12,568 bases of DNA from Chloroflexia bacterium (GCA_025928215.1 JAICJW010000089.1:1-12568), one strand, 5' to 3'; shown: positions 1-7,432, numbered from the stretch's first letter. The notes: generated by a model from the sequence alone, not told the origin. A program made the numbers and translations.

Positions 1-14
1 CGGCAGGTGCATAA
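1..14 (+). CDS. 3' end of upstream gene, possibly the partner sigma factor (partial)
   Basis: Only the last three codons and a TAA stop (12-14) are visible, reading Ala-Gly-Ala-stop. The stop shares one base with the ATG of the next gene (TAATG), the same junction as between the two ABC genes at 2548-2552. Because the next protein looks like an anti-sigma factor, the upstream gene is probably an ECF-type sigma factor. That identity is inference from gene order alone, since no domain of it lies in the window. Confidence 0.35.
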
Positions 15-1345
15 TGGACGAACGAATGGATAGGGGGGCGATGCAGCCGATTGATGATGGCATGCTCCGGGCATACCTCGATGGTGACCCGGTATTGGAT
101 GATGGCGCGCGCAACCGGATCGCCGCGGCGCTCGTTGAGCAACCGGCGCTCACCGAACGGCTGGCGGCGCTCCGCGCGGACGCCACCGCCGTGGATGCGA
201 TGTTCGCGCCATTTGCGACGCCCGAGCCGGACGCGGCGCACCGCGAGCGCGCCTACCGCCGTATTCAGACCCGTTTGACGACCGAACGCCACACGCGTTT
301 CGGGACGACGATCAAGGAGAGATTGACCGACATGACCACCAATCGCACCGCGCGCGTCCGCCGCTTCGCTTTCGCCGGCTCGTTGGGAGCCGTCGCACTC
401 GTCCTCCTGCTGGTCTTCGCACCGGTGACGGACGCCTTCAGCGCCGTCCTCGATACGTTCCGCTATCAGCCAACGCAGTTCGCCGTCATCACGATCAATA
501 CGAGCCAATTCTCGCAGTTCACGGGCGCGGGGGCGAAGGAGACGCCGGGCGCATCCCACGCTATCGGGCCACTGAACGGCTCACCGGCAACTGTACCGGC
601 CCAGAATAAGGCGCCGGATCAACAGAAGATCATGCAGGAACTCTCCAAGTACGTCGCGATCACGTCGTCCATCGGGCAGGGGCAGTTGCCGGGCCGCCAG
701 GTGCAGAGCGCGGCGGAGGCGAAGGCGGCCGTTGGCCGGGATGTCACCGCCCCCGCGCATCTGCCGTCGGGTGTCGCGAACACGCCGCAATACTACGTCT
801 CCGACCATCAGACGGCGGACGCGACGCTCCATCTGAATGAGATCCGCCCCGCGCTCACGTCGGCCGGGATGGGTAGTCTGATTCCGGCAACGGGCGACTC
901 AGCGACGATCCATCTGGACGCGCCCGCCGCCTCGATCGTCTCGTACGGTTTCAACCCGACCGCTGCCCTCAATCCGGCCGCACAGGGCACCCCTGCGCCG
1001 AAACAGCACGGCGTCGCGGTGATCGCGATGGGCTCGCCGACGATTGATGTCAACGGCCTCGATGTGCCCGGCATCATCAGTACGATCAGCGCGCTGCCGA
1101 ATATGCCGCCGGAACTCGTCGCCCAACTGCAAAAGGCGGATCTCCAGCACACGTTGATCGTCCCCGTCACGGATCAGCAAGTGGTGAAGAACGGCACGAT
1201 CAACGGCGCGCGCAGCACGACGATTAGCCAGAAAGATGGCAGCATGTCCGCCGTCCTCTGGATCACCTCGGACAATGTCCTGCATATCGCGGTCGGCACC
1301 TACGGGGCGAGCGAGATGGAGCAGGTCGCGGCGTCCATCAAATAA
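14..1345 (+). CDS. Anti-sigma-factor-like single-pass membrane protein
   Basis: A 443-residue protein built like a transmembrane anti-sigma factor. Residues 15-60 hold a short helical segment starting MLRAYLDGD, resembling the start of anti-sigma (ZAS-type) domains, but the zinc-binding His/Cys residues usual in that fold are missing. Residues 61-117 are charged and probably cytoplasmic. Residues 118-138 form one hydrophobic helix. The remaining 300 residues are probably extracytoplasmic, Ala/Thr/Ser-rich, with no cysteines and no motif I can name. Anti-sigma factors hold a sigma factor at the membrane until an outside signal arrives. The ATG at 14 is coupled to the upstream stop. The ATG at 41, preceded by a G-rich stretch at 32-38, is a real alternative start. 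The class call rests on architecture and context; the family is not firmly recognised. Confidence 0.55.
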   Translation: MDERMDRGAMQPIDDGMLRAYLDGDPVLDDGARNRIAAALVEQPALTERLAALRADATAVDAMFAPFATPEPDAAHRERAYRRIQTRLTTERHTRFGTTIKERLTDMTTNRTARVRRFAFAGSLGAVALVLLLVFAPVTDAFSAVLDTFRYQPTQFAVITINTSQFSQFTGAGAKETPGASHAIGPLNGSPATVPAQNKAPDQQKIMQELSKYVAITSSIGQGQLPGRQVQSAAEAKAAVGRDVTAPAHLPSGVANTPQYYVSDHQTADATLHLNEIRPALTSAGMGSLIPATGDSATIHLDAPAASIVSYGFNPTAALNPAAQGTPAPKQHGVAVIAMGSPTIDVNGLDVPGIISTISALPNMPPELVAQLQKADLQHTLIVPVTDQQVVKNGTINGARSTTISQKDGSMSAVLWITSDNVLHIAVGTYGASEMEQVAASIK

Positions 1346-1376
1346 GCGCACATTCCTTCCCCATTCCTTCCTCCTC

Positions 1377-1414
1377 GAAGGTCGGGCCCGGACTCCCATC
1401 CGTGTCCGGCCTTC
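1377..1414 (+). terminator. Imperfect stem-loop, possible weak terminator or attenuator
   Basis: GAAGG at 1377-1381 pairs with CCTTC at 1410-1414, and CCGGAC at 1388-1393 pairs with GTCCGG at 1404-1409. A 6-base bulge lies on the left arm and the loop is 1394-1403. It sits 31 bases after the anti-sigma stop. There is no run of T after it, so it would be at best a weak intrinsic terminator; it could also be a leader structure for the ABC genes. Confidence 0.35.
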
Positions 1415-1442
1415 ATTCCGAAGGGTGTACCATTCCTGAAGG

Positions 1443-1448
1443 TATGAT
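1443..1448 (+). promoter_or_regulatory. -10-like box (TATGAT) before the ABC exporter genes
   Basis: TATGAT matches the TATAAT consensus at 5 of 6 bases and has the same GG/GC-box-G framing as other intergenic boxes in this window. Transcription would begin near 1455, which suits the ATG at 1480. I see no good -35 hexamer at 16-18 bases. The box also overlaps two in-frame ATGs at 1444 and 1447, so if those are the true starts this is coding sequence instead. Confidence 0.35.
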
Positions 1449-1479
1449 GGCGACGATCAGAGAGCAGGGTACCGAACCG

Positions 1480-2550
1480 ATGACACAGACGATCATTCCC
1501 CCCGTTGATGCGTCGGCATCCGCAAGTAATCCGACGATCCTCCGGCCGGAGGAGGTCGCATTTCTCCACGCGGACGGCCACCTCGATCCATCCGTCCCCG
1601 CTGTGGAGACGCGCGAACTGCGCAAGGAGTACGGCGCGAAGGTGGCGGTGGAATCGCTGACGCTGACCGTGCGACAGGGCGAAGTCTTCGGCTTCCTCGG
1701 CCCGAACGGCGCGGGCAAGAGCACGACGATGAAGATGCTGATGGGCCTCGTCTTTCCGACGAGCGGCACGATGTCCCTCATGGGCCGGCCAATCGGCGAT
1801 GTGGCGGTGAAACGGCGCGTCGGCTTCCTGCCCGAGCAATTCCGTTTCCATGAGTGGATGCAGGCGGGCGAATTCCTCGATTTCCACGGCCAACTGTATG
1901 GCATGGCCAGGGCAGAGCGGCGGCGGCGCATCCCCGAGGTACTCGAACTCGTCGGGCTGGAGGGCGAGGGGCGCAACCGCCTCAAAACCTTTTCAAAGGG
2001 GATGCTCCAGCGCATCGGCCTCGCGCAGGCGGTGATGAACAATCCGGCACTCGTCTTCCTCGATGAGCCGACGAGCGCCCTTGATCCCGTCGGGCGGCGC
2101 GAAGTGCGCGAGGTGATCGGCCGCTTCCGCAGCCAGGGAATGACCGTCTTCCTCAACTCGCACATCCTCTCGGAGGTCGAGCAGGTCTGCGATCGCTGCG
2201 CGATCATTGACCACGGTCGCGTCGTGCGGCTCGGCACGATGGAGGAACTGCTCGCGGAGGAACTGACGGTGGACATCACCCTGGGCGCAACCGCACCGGC
2301 GGTCTGGAACGCGCTGGATACCGGCGTGACGCTCGTAGGCATCAACGACCGGACCGTGACAATCCGTATACCGGACGAGGAGCGCATTCCGCCGCTCGTG
2401 GATCGCCTCGTCGCGACGGGGGCGAAGGTGTACGCCGTCGCGCCGCACCGCCGCACGCTGGAGGATGTCTTTATGGAGGCAATTGGCCTGACGGGTGGCG
2501 CGGCGCATGGGCTGGAACGCGACGACGCGACGATGGGAGGGCAGGCATAA
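1480..2550 (+). CDS. ABC-2 exporter ATP-binding protein (NatA/CcmA-like)
   Basis: The ATPase subunit of an ABC-2 type exporter, which hydrolyses ATP on the cytoplasmic side to drive export through the permease encoded next. From the ATG at 1480 it has 356 residues. Walker A GPNGAGKST is at 74-82, a degenerate signature FSKGMLQRIG at 171-180 (FSKGM variants are common in this subfamily), Walker B LVFLDEP at 191-197, D-loop SALD at 199-202 and the switch His at 228. The last 80 or so residues form the accessory C-terminal domain typical of this group (DUF4162-like). About 40 residues precede the ABC domain, longer than usual. Alternative starts are 1402 (GTG), 1444 and 1447; I prefer 1480 because a -10-like box lies at 1443. 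Its TAA overlaps the permease ATG. The substrate cannot be read from the sequence. Confidence 0.9.
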   Translation: MTQTIIPPVDASASASNPTILRPEEVAFLHADGHLDPSVPAVETRELRKEYGAKVAVESLTLTVRQGEVFGFLGPNGAGKSTTMKMLMGLVFPTSGTMSLMGRPIGDVAVKRRVGFLPEQFRFHEWMQAGEFLDFHGQLYGMARAERRRRIPEVLELVGLEGEGRNRLKTFSKGMLQRIGLAQAVMNNPALVFLDEPTSALDPVGRREVREVIGRFRSQGMTVFLNSHILSEVEQVCDRCAIIDHGRVVRLGTMEELLAEELTVDITLGATAPAVWNALDTGVTLVGINDRTVTIRIPDEERIPPLVDRLVATGAKVYAVAPHRRTLEDVFMEAIGLTGGAAHGLERDDATMGGQA

Positions 2551-3455
2551 TGGCGACCGCAACATCGGCGCTCGCGCCCGCCCGCTCGTTCGACGCCATC
2601 GGCAGCCTGCGCCGCATCTGGCTGCTCGCCCGCATGACCTTCCGCGAGGCGGTACGGAAGAAAATGATCTGGGCGGTCTTCCTGCTCACGGCGCTCTTTG
2701 TCGCCTTCTACGGCTGGGGCGTCTATCGCTTCAAGCAGACGTGGGATGCGCGCATCGCGGCGCGCAGTTTCCGCTTCCCGATCACCTTCAATCAGGCAGT
2801 GGACCTCAATATGGCGATTGCCGTCTTCATCCTCTTCTTCCTCGCGGCGGTGATGGGCATTTTCGCCGCCATCGGCACAATCGCGGGCGAGGTAGACGGC
2901 GGAACGTTCCAGGCGATCCTGCCGAAACCGATTCGCCGCTGGGAAGTCGTTCTCGGCAAGTGGCTCGGCTACGCGATCATGCTCGCCCTCTACGTCGGCG
3001 TGGTGACGGCGGTGATCGCCACGGAGGTGGGGGTGATTACCGGGCACGTCCCGGCGGGGACGGTGAAGTCGGCGCTCATCGTCATTATCGCGACGTGGTG
3101 GCTGCTCTCGCTTACGGTGCTCGGCAGCACGATCTTCGCGACGATGGCGAACGGCATCATCTGCTACATGTTCTACGCCTTCGGCCTCGCCGCGACGATC
3201 GTTGAATCCATGGGGCAGGTCTTCCAGGTCCATGCGATGGAGAATGCCGGGTTATTTCTCTCGCTCGTCTTTCCCTCGCAGCGCATCTACAACTACGCGA
3301 ACTACCTGCTCCAACCCGCGACGAATATCTCGTTCGGCGGCAGTGGCGGCCCCAGCGCCACGCCACCCTCCGGCGCCATCGTTCCCTTCGCCATCGGCTA
3401 TCTCGTGCTCCTCATTGTCGCCGCCTGCCTCGTCTTCCGTAAGAAAGACCTGTAA
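2550..3455 (+). CDS. ABC-2 type transporter permease
   Basis: A 301-residue integral membrane protein with about six hydrophobic helices, near residues 39-59, 88-111, 138-158, 174-197, 200-220 and 276-296. The segment AGEVDGGTFQAILPKPIRRW at 112-131, between helices 2 and 3, is the characteristic cytoplasmic coupling region of ABC-2 permeases (Glu, then Gly-Thr, then a Pro-containing turn before Arg-Arg). The N-terminal stretch ARMTFREAVRKK and the C-terminal RKKDL are also family-typical. It starts by TAATG overlap with the ATPase gene, so the two are translated together and surely form one exporter. Residues 261-275 are a Gly/Ser/Pro-rich loop before the last helix, probably outside the membrane. 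Substrate unknown; with an anti-sigma gene just upstream, an envelope-stress or export role is possible but unproven. Confidence 0.88.
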   Translation: MATATSALAPARSFDAIGSLRRIWLLARMTFREAVRKKMIWAVFLLTALFVAFYGWGVYRFKQTWDARIAARSFRFPITFNQAVDLNMAIAVFILFFLAAVMGIFAAIGTIAGEVDGGTFQAILPKPIRRWEVVLGKWLGYAIMLALYVGVVTAVIATEVGVITGHVPAGTVKSALIVIIATWWLLSLTVLGSTIFATMANGIICYMFYAFGLAATIVESMGQVFQVHAMENAGLFLSLVFPSQRIYNYANYLLQPATNISFGGSGGPSATPPSGAIVPFAIGYLVLLIVAACLVFRKKDL

Positions 3456-3479
3456 CCGTCGCGTTGCGGGCCGTTGGTA

Positions 3480-4319
3480 TCAGCGATCCGCCCCGTAGAA
3501 TGGGTGGCGCAGATCAGACACGATGAGGAGGACAATGGCGGCAAGTGGCAAGAGTAACGCGTTGCGCGCCCAGTGGAACGCACCGTACCCGCCGATCACC
3601 GCGCCAATGAGGAACGCCAGCCAAATGCCGCCGCTGAGCGAGGCGCGAAACGGGGATGGGTGCGCCGGGAGGATTCCTTCCGGCGCGCTCGCGTTCTCGC
3701 GCCGTTGCCGGTCGCCGAGCCAGAACAGGTATGCCACGCTCTCCTTCGCGAATGCCGTGAGCATCCCGGTGACGTAGGTCGTATGCACCGTCGTGCCCGC
3801 CACGCGTTGCAAGGCCGCCGTCTGTAGCCCCATCGGAATTGCGAGTAGCGCGACGAGCAGAAGGAAGTGCCATGTCACGTCGCCACGAATCGCCCCTACC
3901 CTGGGGGAGGCCGTTCCGTACACTCGAAAGATGAGAAGCAAGGCGGCCTCAATGGCGAGCGCGACGGAGAGTGTGGCGCGGATGCCGTGCCGAGCCGCCG
4001 CCTCAATCAACCCGTCGCCCAACATGACGCCGAAGACAAAGAGCGGAATCGGGATAAAACGGGGTAGCGCATCTGCCCATTGCCCGTTGCCGAGGTAGGC
4101 GCCCAATGCCGCGCTGTTTCCGCTCACATGCGCGGTGAAGACGTGAGAGAGCAGAAGATAGCCCGTCGCATCCACCAGACCGCCGATCCACGCGAGGATG
4201 ATCGCGAGACGCGCGCTCCGTCTCGATGACCGATTGATATATTCCTCCGCGTTCGCCACATCTATCTCCACTCGCCCACCGTGGCCTCTCTCGCGTGCAT
4301 CTGCTACACCCTCCTCCAT
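3480..4319 (-). CDS. DUF1275 (YoaK-family) membrane protein
   Basis: A 279-residue predicted inner-membrane protein of the DUF1275/YoaK family, whose molecular function is not established. Family hallmarks are visible: GGLVDATGYLLL at 46-57 followed by FTAHVSGNSAALG at 61-73, and GLQTAALQRVAGTTVHTTYV at 164-183 followed by TGML. About six hydrophobic segments lie near 38-58, 89-108, 115-133, 150-170, 231-249 and 254-268. The charged linker at 203-226 is longer and more Pro-rich than the rest. I chose the ATG at 4319 because the reading frame further upstream crosses into the opposite gene and has no membrane character. A GTG about 18 codons in is an alternative. It converges on the ABC permease gene with only 24 bases between and no visible terminator. 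Confidence 0.85.
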   Translation of the reverse strand: MEEGVADARERGHGGRVEIDVANAEEYINRSSRRSARLAIILAWIGGLVDATGYLLLSHVFTAHVSGNSAALGAYLGNGQWADALPRFIPIPLFVFGVMLGDGLIEAAARHGIRATLSVALAIEAALLLIFRVYGTASPRVGAIRGDVTWHFLLLVALLAIPMGLQTAALQRVAGTTVHTTYVTGMLTAFAKESVAYLFWLGDRQRRENASAPEGILPAHPSPFRASLSGGIWLAFLIGAVIGGYGAFHWARNALLLPLAAIVLLIVSDLRHPFYGADR

Positions 4320-4470
4320 CACGCCTGTTTGATGCCACGAGAGCGATTTTGCACGCGGGCGGAGGCCGCACATTCCACGCCACTCCCATACAACGGCGGA
4401 AACCATCCCTCTCCTTTCCCAATTCGCCTGATAATTTGGGGCGCGTGCGATAGATACGCGTCTGACGCGG

Positions 4471-4476
4471 TACAAT
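4471..4476 (+). promoter_or_regulatory. -10-like box (TACAAT) before the RPER-repeat gene
   Basis: TACAAT, flanked as GG-TACAAT-G, fits the pattern of other candidate -10 boxes here. Transcription from about 4483 would give a leader near 60 bases to the TTG start at 4545. No clear -35 is visible. Confidence 0.4.
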
Positions 4477-4531
4477 GCAGGGAGAATGACGGGGCGCGAT
4501 GGATCGCCCGGGTCGGTGCATGGCGCAATCG

Positions 4532-4539
4532 AAGGGGAG
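4532..4539 (+). promoter_or_regulatory. Ribosome binding site that fixes a TTG start
   Basis: AAGGGGAG lies five bases before the TTG at 4545. No ATG or GTG in the same frame near here has a comparable site, and the recognisable protein domain starts right after it. This decides the start of the next gene. Confidence 0.7.
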
Positions 4540-4544
4540 ATGGA

Positions 4545-5774
4545 TTGGACACGGGGAAGCGATTTGACCCGACAAAGTATCTCAAGACGGTCAAGGTCCG
4601 CGGCGGCACACAGCAGACCTACCTGCCGGTGACGGCGCGGCTGCTCTGGCTGCGCGCCGATCATCCGGACGCGCAACTGATCACCGAGGCGCTCCGGCTC
4701 GATGAGAAGAGCGCGGTCTTCAAGGCGACCGTCACACTGCCGGGCGGCGCGGTTGCCGTCGGCCACGGGAGCGAGACGGCGAGCGACTTCGGGGACTTCA
4801 TCGAGAAGGCGGAGACGAAGGCGATTGGCCGCGCCCTCACCGCGCTCGGCTATGGGACGGAGTTCGCGGAGGGGCAGGATGATCCGACGCTCGCCGCCGC
4901 AACCGAAGTGACGCCCGCCGCGCCCCCACCGCGCGCGACGGAGCCAATCGCGCTCCCCGCGACCACGACGCCACAGCCCGGCCCCCCCGCCAACCTCCGC
5001 CCGGAACGGCTCTCCCGACAGCAGGAACCGGCGCCGCGCCCCGAACGACCCGCGCCGCAACAAGAGTCGTCATCGCGTTTTGAGCGATCCACCGCGCAGC
5101 CGGAAACGCCGCAACGACCGGAACGCATACCCCGGCAACCCGAAACGATTGCGCCGCGCCCCGAACGATCCACACGCCCAATAGAAACGACGGAGCGCCC
5201 CGAACGGCTGGCACGGCAGGAAGAAGCGGCGGAGCGACCGGCGCGGCCCGAACGCTTCACGCCGACGCCGCGGAGCACGCCCGCCGAACGCCCGCTCCGG
5301 CCCGAGCGCATCCAGGCGACCGAACGGACGGAGCCTGCGGAAGAACCACCACGCCCCCCGCCCGCGCCTGCCGAGCGGACCCTCCGCCCCGAACGGTTGA
5401 GCCGCTTGCGCGAGGTCACACCCCCTGCACCACCCGCGCCCGAACCGGACCCGGCGGAAGAGCCTGCGCCGACGCCGATCCGCCGCAGCGGGCGGACGTT
5501 GGCAGCCGGACGCACCTTCACGAACGCGACAGCGCCGACCGCCGCACCGCCCACACCCCCCGCCGCACCGCGCGCCGAAGAACCGGCGGCGGAGGAGGAC
5601 GATATGGAGATGGCGATGATCTCCACGACCGCGTTCTGGCGTTGGGCGCGCGACAAGGGATACGCGGACCGGCGCGCGGTCGAGGCGGCAACGGGCAAAA
5701 GCATGGACGCCATGACGCCGCGCGAGGCGTACTATCGCCTCAAGGAAGTGCTGGCGCGCGAAAGTAACGCGTGA
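4545..5774 (+). CDS. Putative single-strand-annealing-like protein with RPER-repeat linker
   Basis: A 409-residue protein in three parts. Residues 1-110 form a compact domain with YLPVTARLLWLRADHP (26-41), an alternating strand region, and then DFGDFIEKAETKAIGRALTA (81-100) running into LGYG. That helix followed by a Gly-rich turn resembles the core of Rad52/Erf-type single-strand annealing proteins, but I infer this from pattern only. Residues 111-355 are a disordered Pro/Arg/Glu/Ala-rich linker with nine RPER-type motifs (at 152, 165, 178 as RFER, 191, 205, 218, 234, 252 and 281), mostly 13 residues apart. Residues 362-405 form a helical tail (FWRWARDKGY, then AYYRLKEVL). The TTG start follows a strong ribosome site. 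The MFS gene begins one base after its stop. It could equally be an uncharacterised nucleic-acid-binding protein unrelated to recombination. Confidence 0.6.
   Translation: MDTGKRFDPTKYLKTVKVRGGTQQTYLPVTARLLWLRADHPDAQLITEALRLDEKSAVFKATVTLPGGAVAVGHGSETASDFGDFIEKAETKAIGRALTALGYGTEFAEGQDDPTLAAATEVTPAAPPPRATEPIALPATTTPQPGPPANLRPERLSRQQEPAPRPERPAPQQESSSRFERSTAQPETPQRPERIPRQPETIAPRPERSTRPIETTERPERLARQEEAAERPARPERFTPTPRSTPAERPLRPERIQATERTEPAEEPPRPPPAPAERTLRPERLSRLREVTPPAPPAPEPDPAEEPAPTPIRRSGRTLAAGRTFTNATAPTAAPPTPPAAPRAEEPAAEEDDMEMAMISTTAFWRWARDKGYADRRAVEAATGKSMDAMTPREAYYRLKEVLARESNA
4998..5397 (+). repeat. Degenerate 39-base / 13-residue RPER repeat array within the CDS
   Basis: Nine RPER or RFER motifs occur at protein residues 152-284 of the host gene. 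Successive spacings are 13, 13, 13, 14, 13, 16, 18 and 29 residues, so the first six copies keep near-perfect 39-base phasing and the last ones drift. Between motifs the residues are mostly Gln, Glu, Pro and Ser/Thr. This looks like an internal duplication that has decayed, not a DNA-level repeat such as CRISPR. Confidence 0.75.
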
Positions 5775-5775
5775 A

Positions 5776-6981
5776 ATGACGAGCGCGCGGGCGGGGGTGG
5801 TCGCGTCGCCGGAGGCGGGCGACCGCCTCTGGACGGTGCCGTACGTGCTCGCACTACTCAGCGCGCTGCTCTTCTTCTCCACCTTCTATCTGGCCCTCGC
5901 CGCATTGCCGAAGTATCTCAAGGACCAACTCGGCAGCGGCACCGGGGAAATCGGCCTCGTGCTCGGCCTCTTCGCCGTCACCGCGATCACGCCGCGCCCC
6001 TTTATCGGGCGGCTCGTCAACGGCGGGATGACCTTCGGGCCGATGGTGATCTGCGCGGCAATCTTCATGCTCGCAAATCTCTTTTACGCCGGTGCGACGA
6101 CGATTCCCCTCCTGATCGCGGTGCGCCTCTTCCACGGGGGCGGCATGGCGGGCTACACGACCGCCGCGCCCTCGCTCGTCGCCGCGATCACGCCCGCGTC
6201 GCGCCGGGGCGAAGCGATGGCCTATTGGGGCGTCGCCAATACGCTGGCGCTCGCCGTTTGCCCCGCGCTCGGTCTCGCGCTCGCCGGTTGGTGGGGCTAT
6301 CCGGCCTGCTTTGCGGTCGCGGCGGCAGTCGGCGCGGCGGCGGTGCTCGTCACCGCGCTGCTCCGGCCACGCAATCGCCCTGCGGCGCGGCCCGCCCTCC
6401 CACCACCAGGGCCGCTCCTTGAGTCGCGCGTGCTTCTGCCCGCCCTCGCCTGCTTCGTGATGATGCTCGGCTACGGCGTGATTATCACCTTCATCATTAT
6501 TCTCGCGGATGAGCGGCATATCGCGGGGAGCGGTTTCTTCTTCACGATCTACGCGGCGGGATTACTCGTCGCCCGCGCCATCGCCGGGCGGCTCTCGGAT
6601 CGGTATGGGCGGTGGATCGTCGCTGTGCCGGGAATCGCCTGCCTCGCCACAGCGTTGATCGTCGCCGCGCTCGCCCACGCGCTGCCGCTCCTTGCGGTCG
6701 CGGCCTTGCTCGCGGGGGCGGGCTTCGGCGCGGCGCAACCCGCCTTGCTCGCTCTGACGGTGGACCTCGTCCCGCACGACCGGCGCGGTTCGGCGGTGGC
6801 GACCTACTACGTCGCGCATGAGAGCGGCATCGCGACCGGTTCCATCGCCCTCGGCTGGGTCGCGCAAGCAATCACGACGGGTGGCATGTTCGCGCTCACC
6901 GGCGCGGCATTGCTCGTGGCGATTGCCGCACTCGGCCTGCATGTCTGGCGAACGGGTCAGGAACGTTTCGCGCCCGCATGA
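5776..6981 (+). CDS. Major facilitator superfamily (MFS) transporter
   Basis: A 401-residue protein with about twelve hydrophobic segments, split by a Pro/Arg-rich central loop (197-216), the usual 6+6 layout of MFS carriers, which exchange or co-transport small solutes across the inner membrane. The loop between helices 2 and 3 reads RPFIGRLVNGG (74-84), a variant of MFS motif A, and its counterpart after helix 8 is AGRLSDRYGRW (270-280), a good match. SRRGEAMAYWG (142-152) and HDRRGSAVATYY (334-345) are matching positions in the two halves and resemble the drug-efflux and sugar-efflux branches. The ATG comes one base after the upstream stop, with no good ribosome site of its own, so translation is probably coupled. 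Substrate unknown. Its 3' end overlaps the opposite gene by 25 bases. Confidence 0.87.
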   Translation: MTSARAGVVASPEAGDRLWTVPYVLALLSALLFFSTFYLALAALPKYLKDQLGSGTGEIGLVLGLFAVTAITPRPFIGRLVNGGMTFGPMVICAAIFMLANLFYAGATTIPLLIAVRLFHGGGMAGYTTAAPSLVAAITPASRRGEAMAYWGVANTLALAVCPALGLALAGWWGYPACFAVAAAVGAAAVLVTALLRPRNRPAARPALPPPGPLLESRVLLPALACFVMMLGYGVIITFIIILADERHIAGSGFFFTIYAAGLLVARAIAGRLSDRYGRWIVAVPGIACLATALIVAALAHALPLLAVAALLAGAGFGAAQPALLALTVDLVPHDRRGSAVATYYVAHESGIATGSIALGWVAQAITTGGMFALTGAALLVAIAALGLHVWRTGQERFAPA

Positions 6982-7388
6982 GCAATGATTTCAATGTGAT
7001 AGACCTGCGACCGGTTCAGGCTGTTGTGCTCGACGCGCACGCGGTCCCCGACCGTTAATTCCCGGTAGACCGCGTAATCGAGATGGATAGTCAGCACGTC
7101 CGACTCCCCGACATCGAGGAGGACGGTGCCGGCCCGCCGCATGCCGCTGATCGTCCAGCGGGCATCTACCACCGTTCCCTCGATCCAGACCGGGCGAGAG
7201 ATGAGCGCGAGAATCCCGGCGCTCGTCAGGAGGAATCCCGCCACCACCCCAATGACGGCGAGGATCACGATGCCCGGTGTTGGCGTGTGCAGCCGCATCA
7301 CGACAATGAGAATGCCGGCAACGAGGCAAATCAGGCCTGCAAGAAGCAGTGTTCGCCCACCGGGGCCAGTGCGATTACGGAGCGTCAT
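6957..7388 (-). CDS. Small two-helix membrane protein with DUF3592-like domain
   Basis: A 143-residue protein with two hydrophobic helices (about 13-31 and 38-63), followed by a soluble beta-rich segment: WIEGTVVDARW (68-78), LDVGESDVLTIHLDYAVY (91-108) and LTVGDRVRVEHNSLNRSQVY (111-130). The order of two helices, then a strand reading GTV-D, then GD-V-V resembles DUF3592-type proteins of unknown function; this is a pattern match and not certain. I start it at the ATG at 7388 because GGTGAGA precedes it directly and a -10-like box at 7433-7438 on this strand would lie inside the gene if the ATG at 7442 were used. It overlaps the end of the MFS gene tail-to-tail. Confidence 0.6.
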   Translation of the reverse strand: MTLRNRTGPGGRTLLLAGLICLVAGILIVVMRLHTPTPGIVILAVIGVVAGFLLTSAGILALISRPVWIEGTVVDARWTISGMRRAGTVLLDVGESDVLTIHLDYAVYRELTVGDRVRVEHNSLNRSQVYHIEIIAHAGAKRS

Positions 7389-7432
7389 TCTCACCGATTC
7401 CCTGAGAGCAGTAGCGAAAACATCCGGCTCAC

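Larger units (their letters stand above)
4320..4544. promoter_or_regulatory. Divergent intergenic region between DUF1275 and RPER-repeat genes
   Basis: This 225-base region separates two divergent genes. An open frame runs through it on the plus strand but encodes no recognisable protein segment. It is slightly less GC-rich around 4425-4440 (AATTCGCCTGATAATTTGGG), as expected for a control region. I can place a -10-like box for the rightward gene at 4471-4476, but found no convincing promoter for the leftward gene. Confidence 0.5.

Noticed and set aside
1413..3233. A 606-residue open frame on the minus strand opposite the ABC genes.
   Set aside because: It lies exactly opposite two well-supported genes and has a composition of Arg, Asp and His runs typical of antisense GC-rich coding DNA. 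No domain is recognisable.
4281..4544. N-terminal extension of the RPER-repeat gene to an ATG at 4281.
   Set aside because: It would run through the divergent control region and overlap the DUF1275 start; the TTG at 4545 has a strong ribosome site and the conserved-looking domain begins there.
4320..5063. N-terminal extension of the DUF1275 frame to 527 residues.
   Set aside because: The extension is antisense to the RPER-repeat gene and lacks any membrane or domain character; the family needs only the last 250 or so residues.
4998..5397. A possible CRISPR or tandem DNA repeat.
   Set aside because: The period is kept at protein level with codon changes, inside one open frame, and there are no identical repeats separated by unique spacers.
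4850..5713. Minus-strand frames rich in Gly, Arg and Ser opposite the linker.
   Set aside because: They mirror the Pro/Arg/Glu-biased linker on the other strand and carry no domain.
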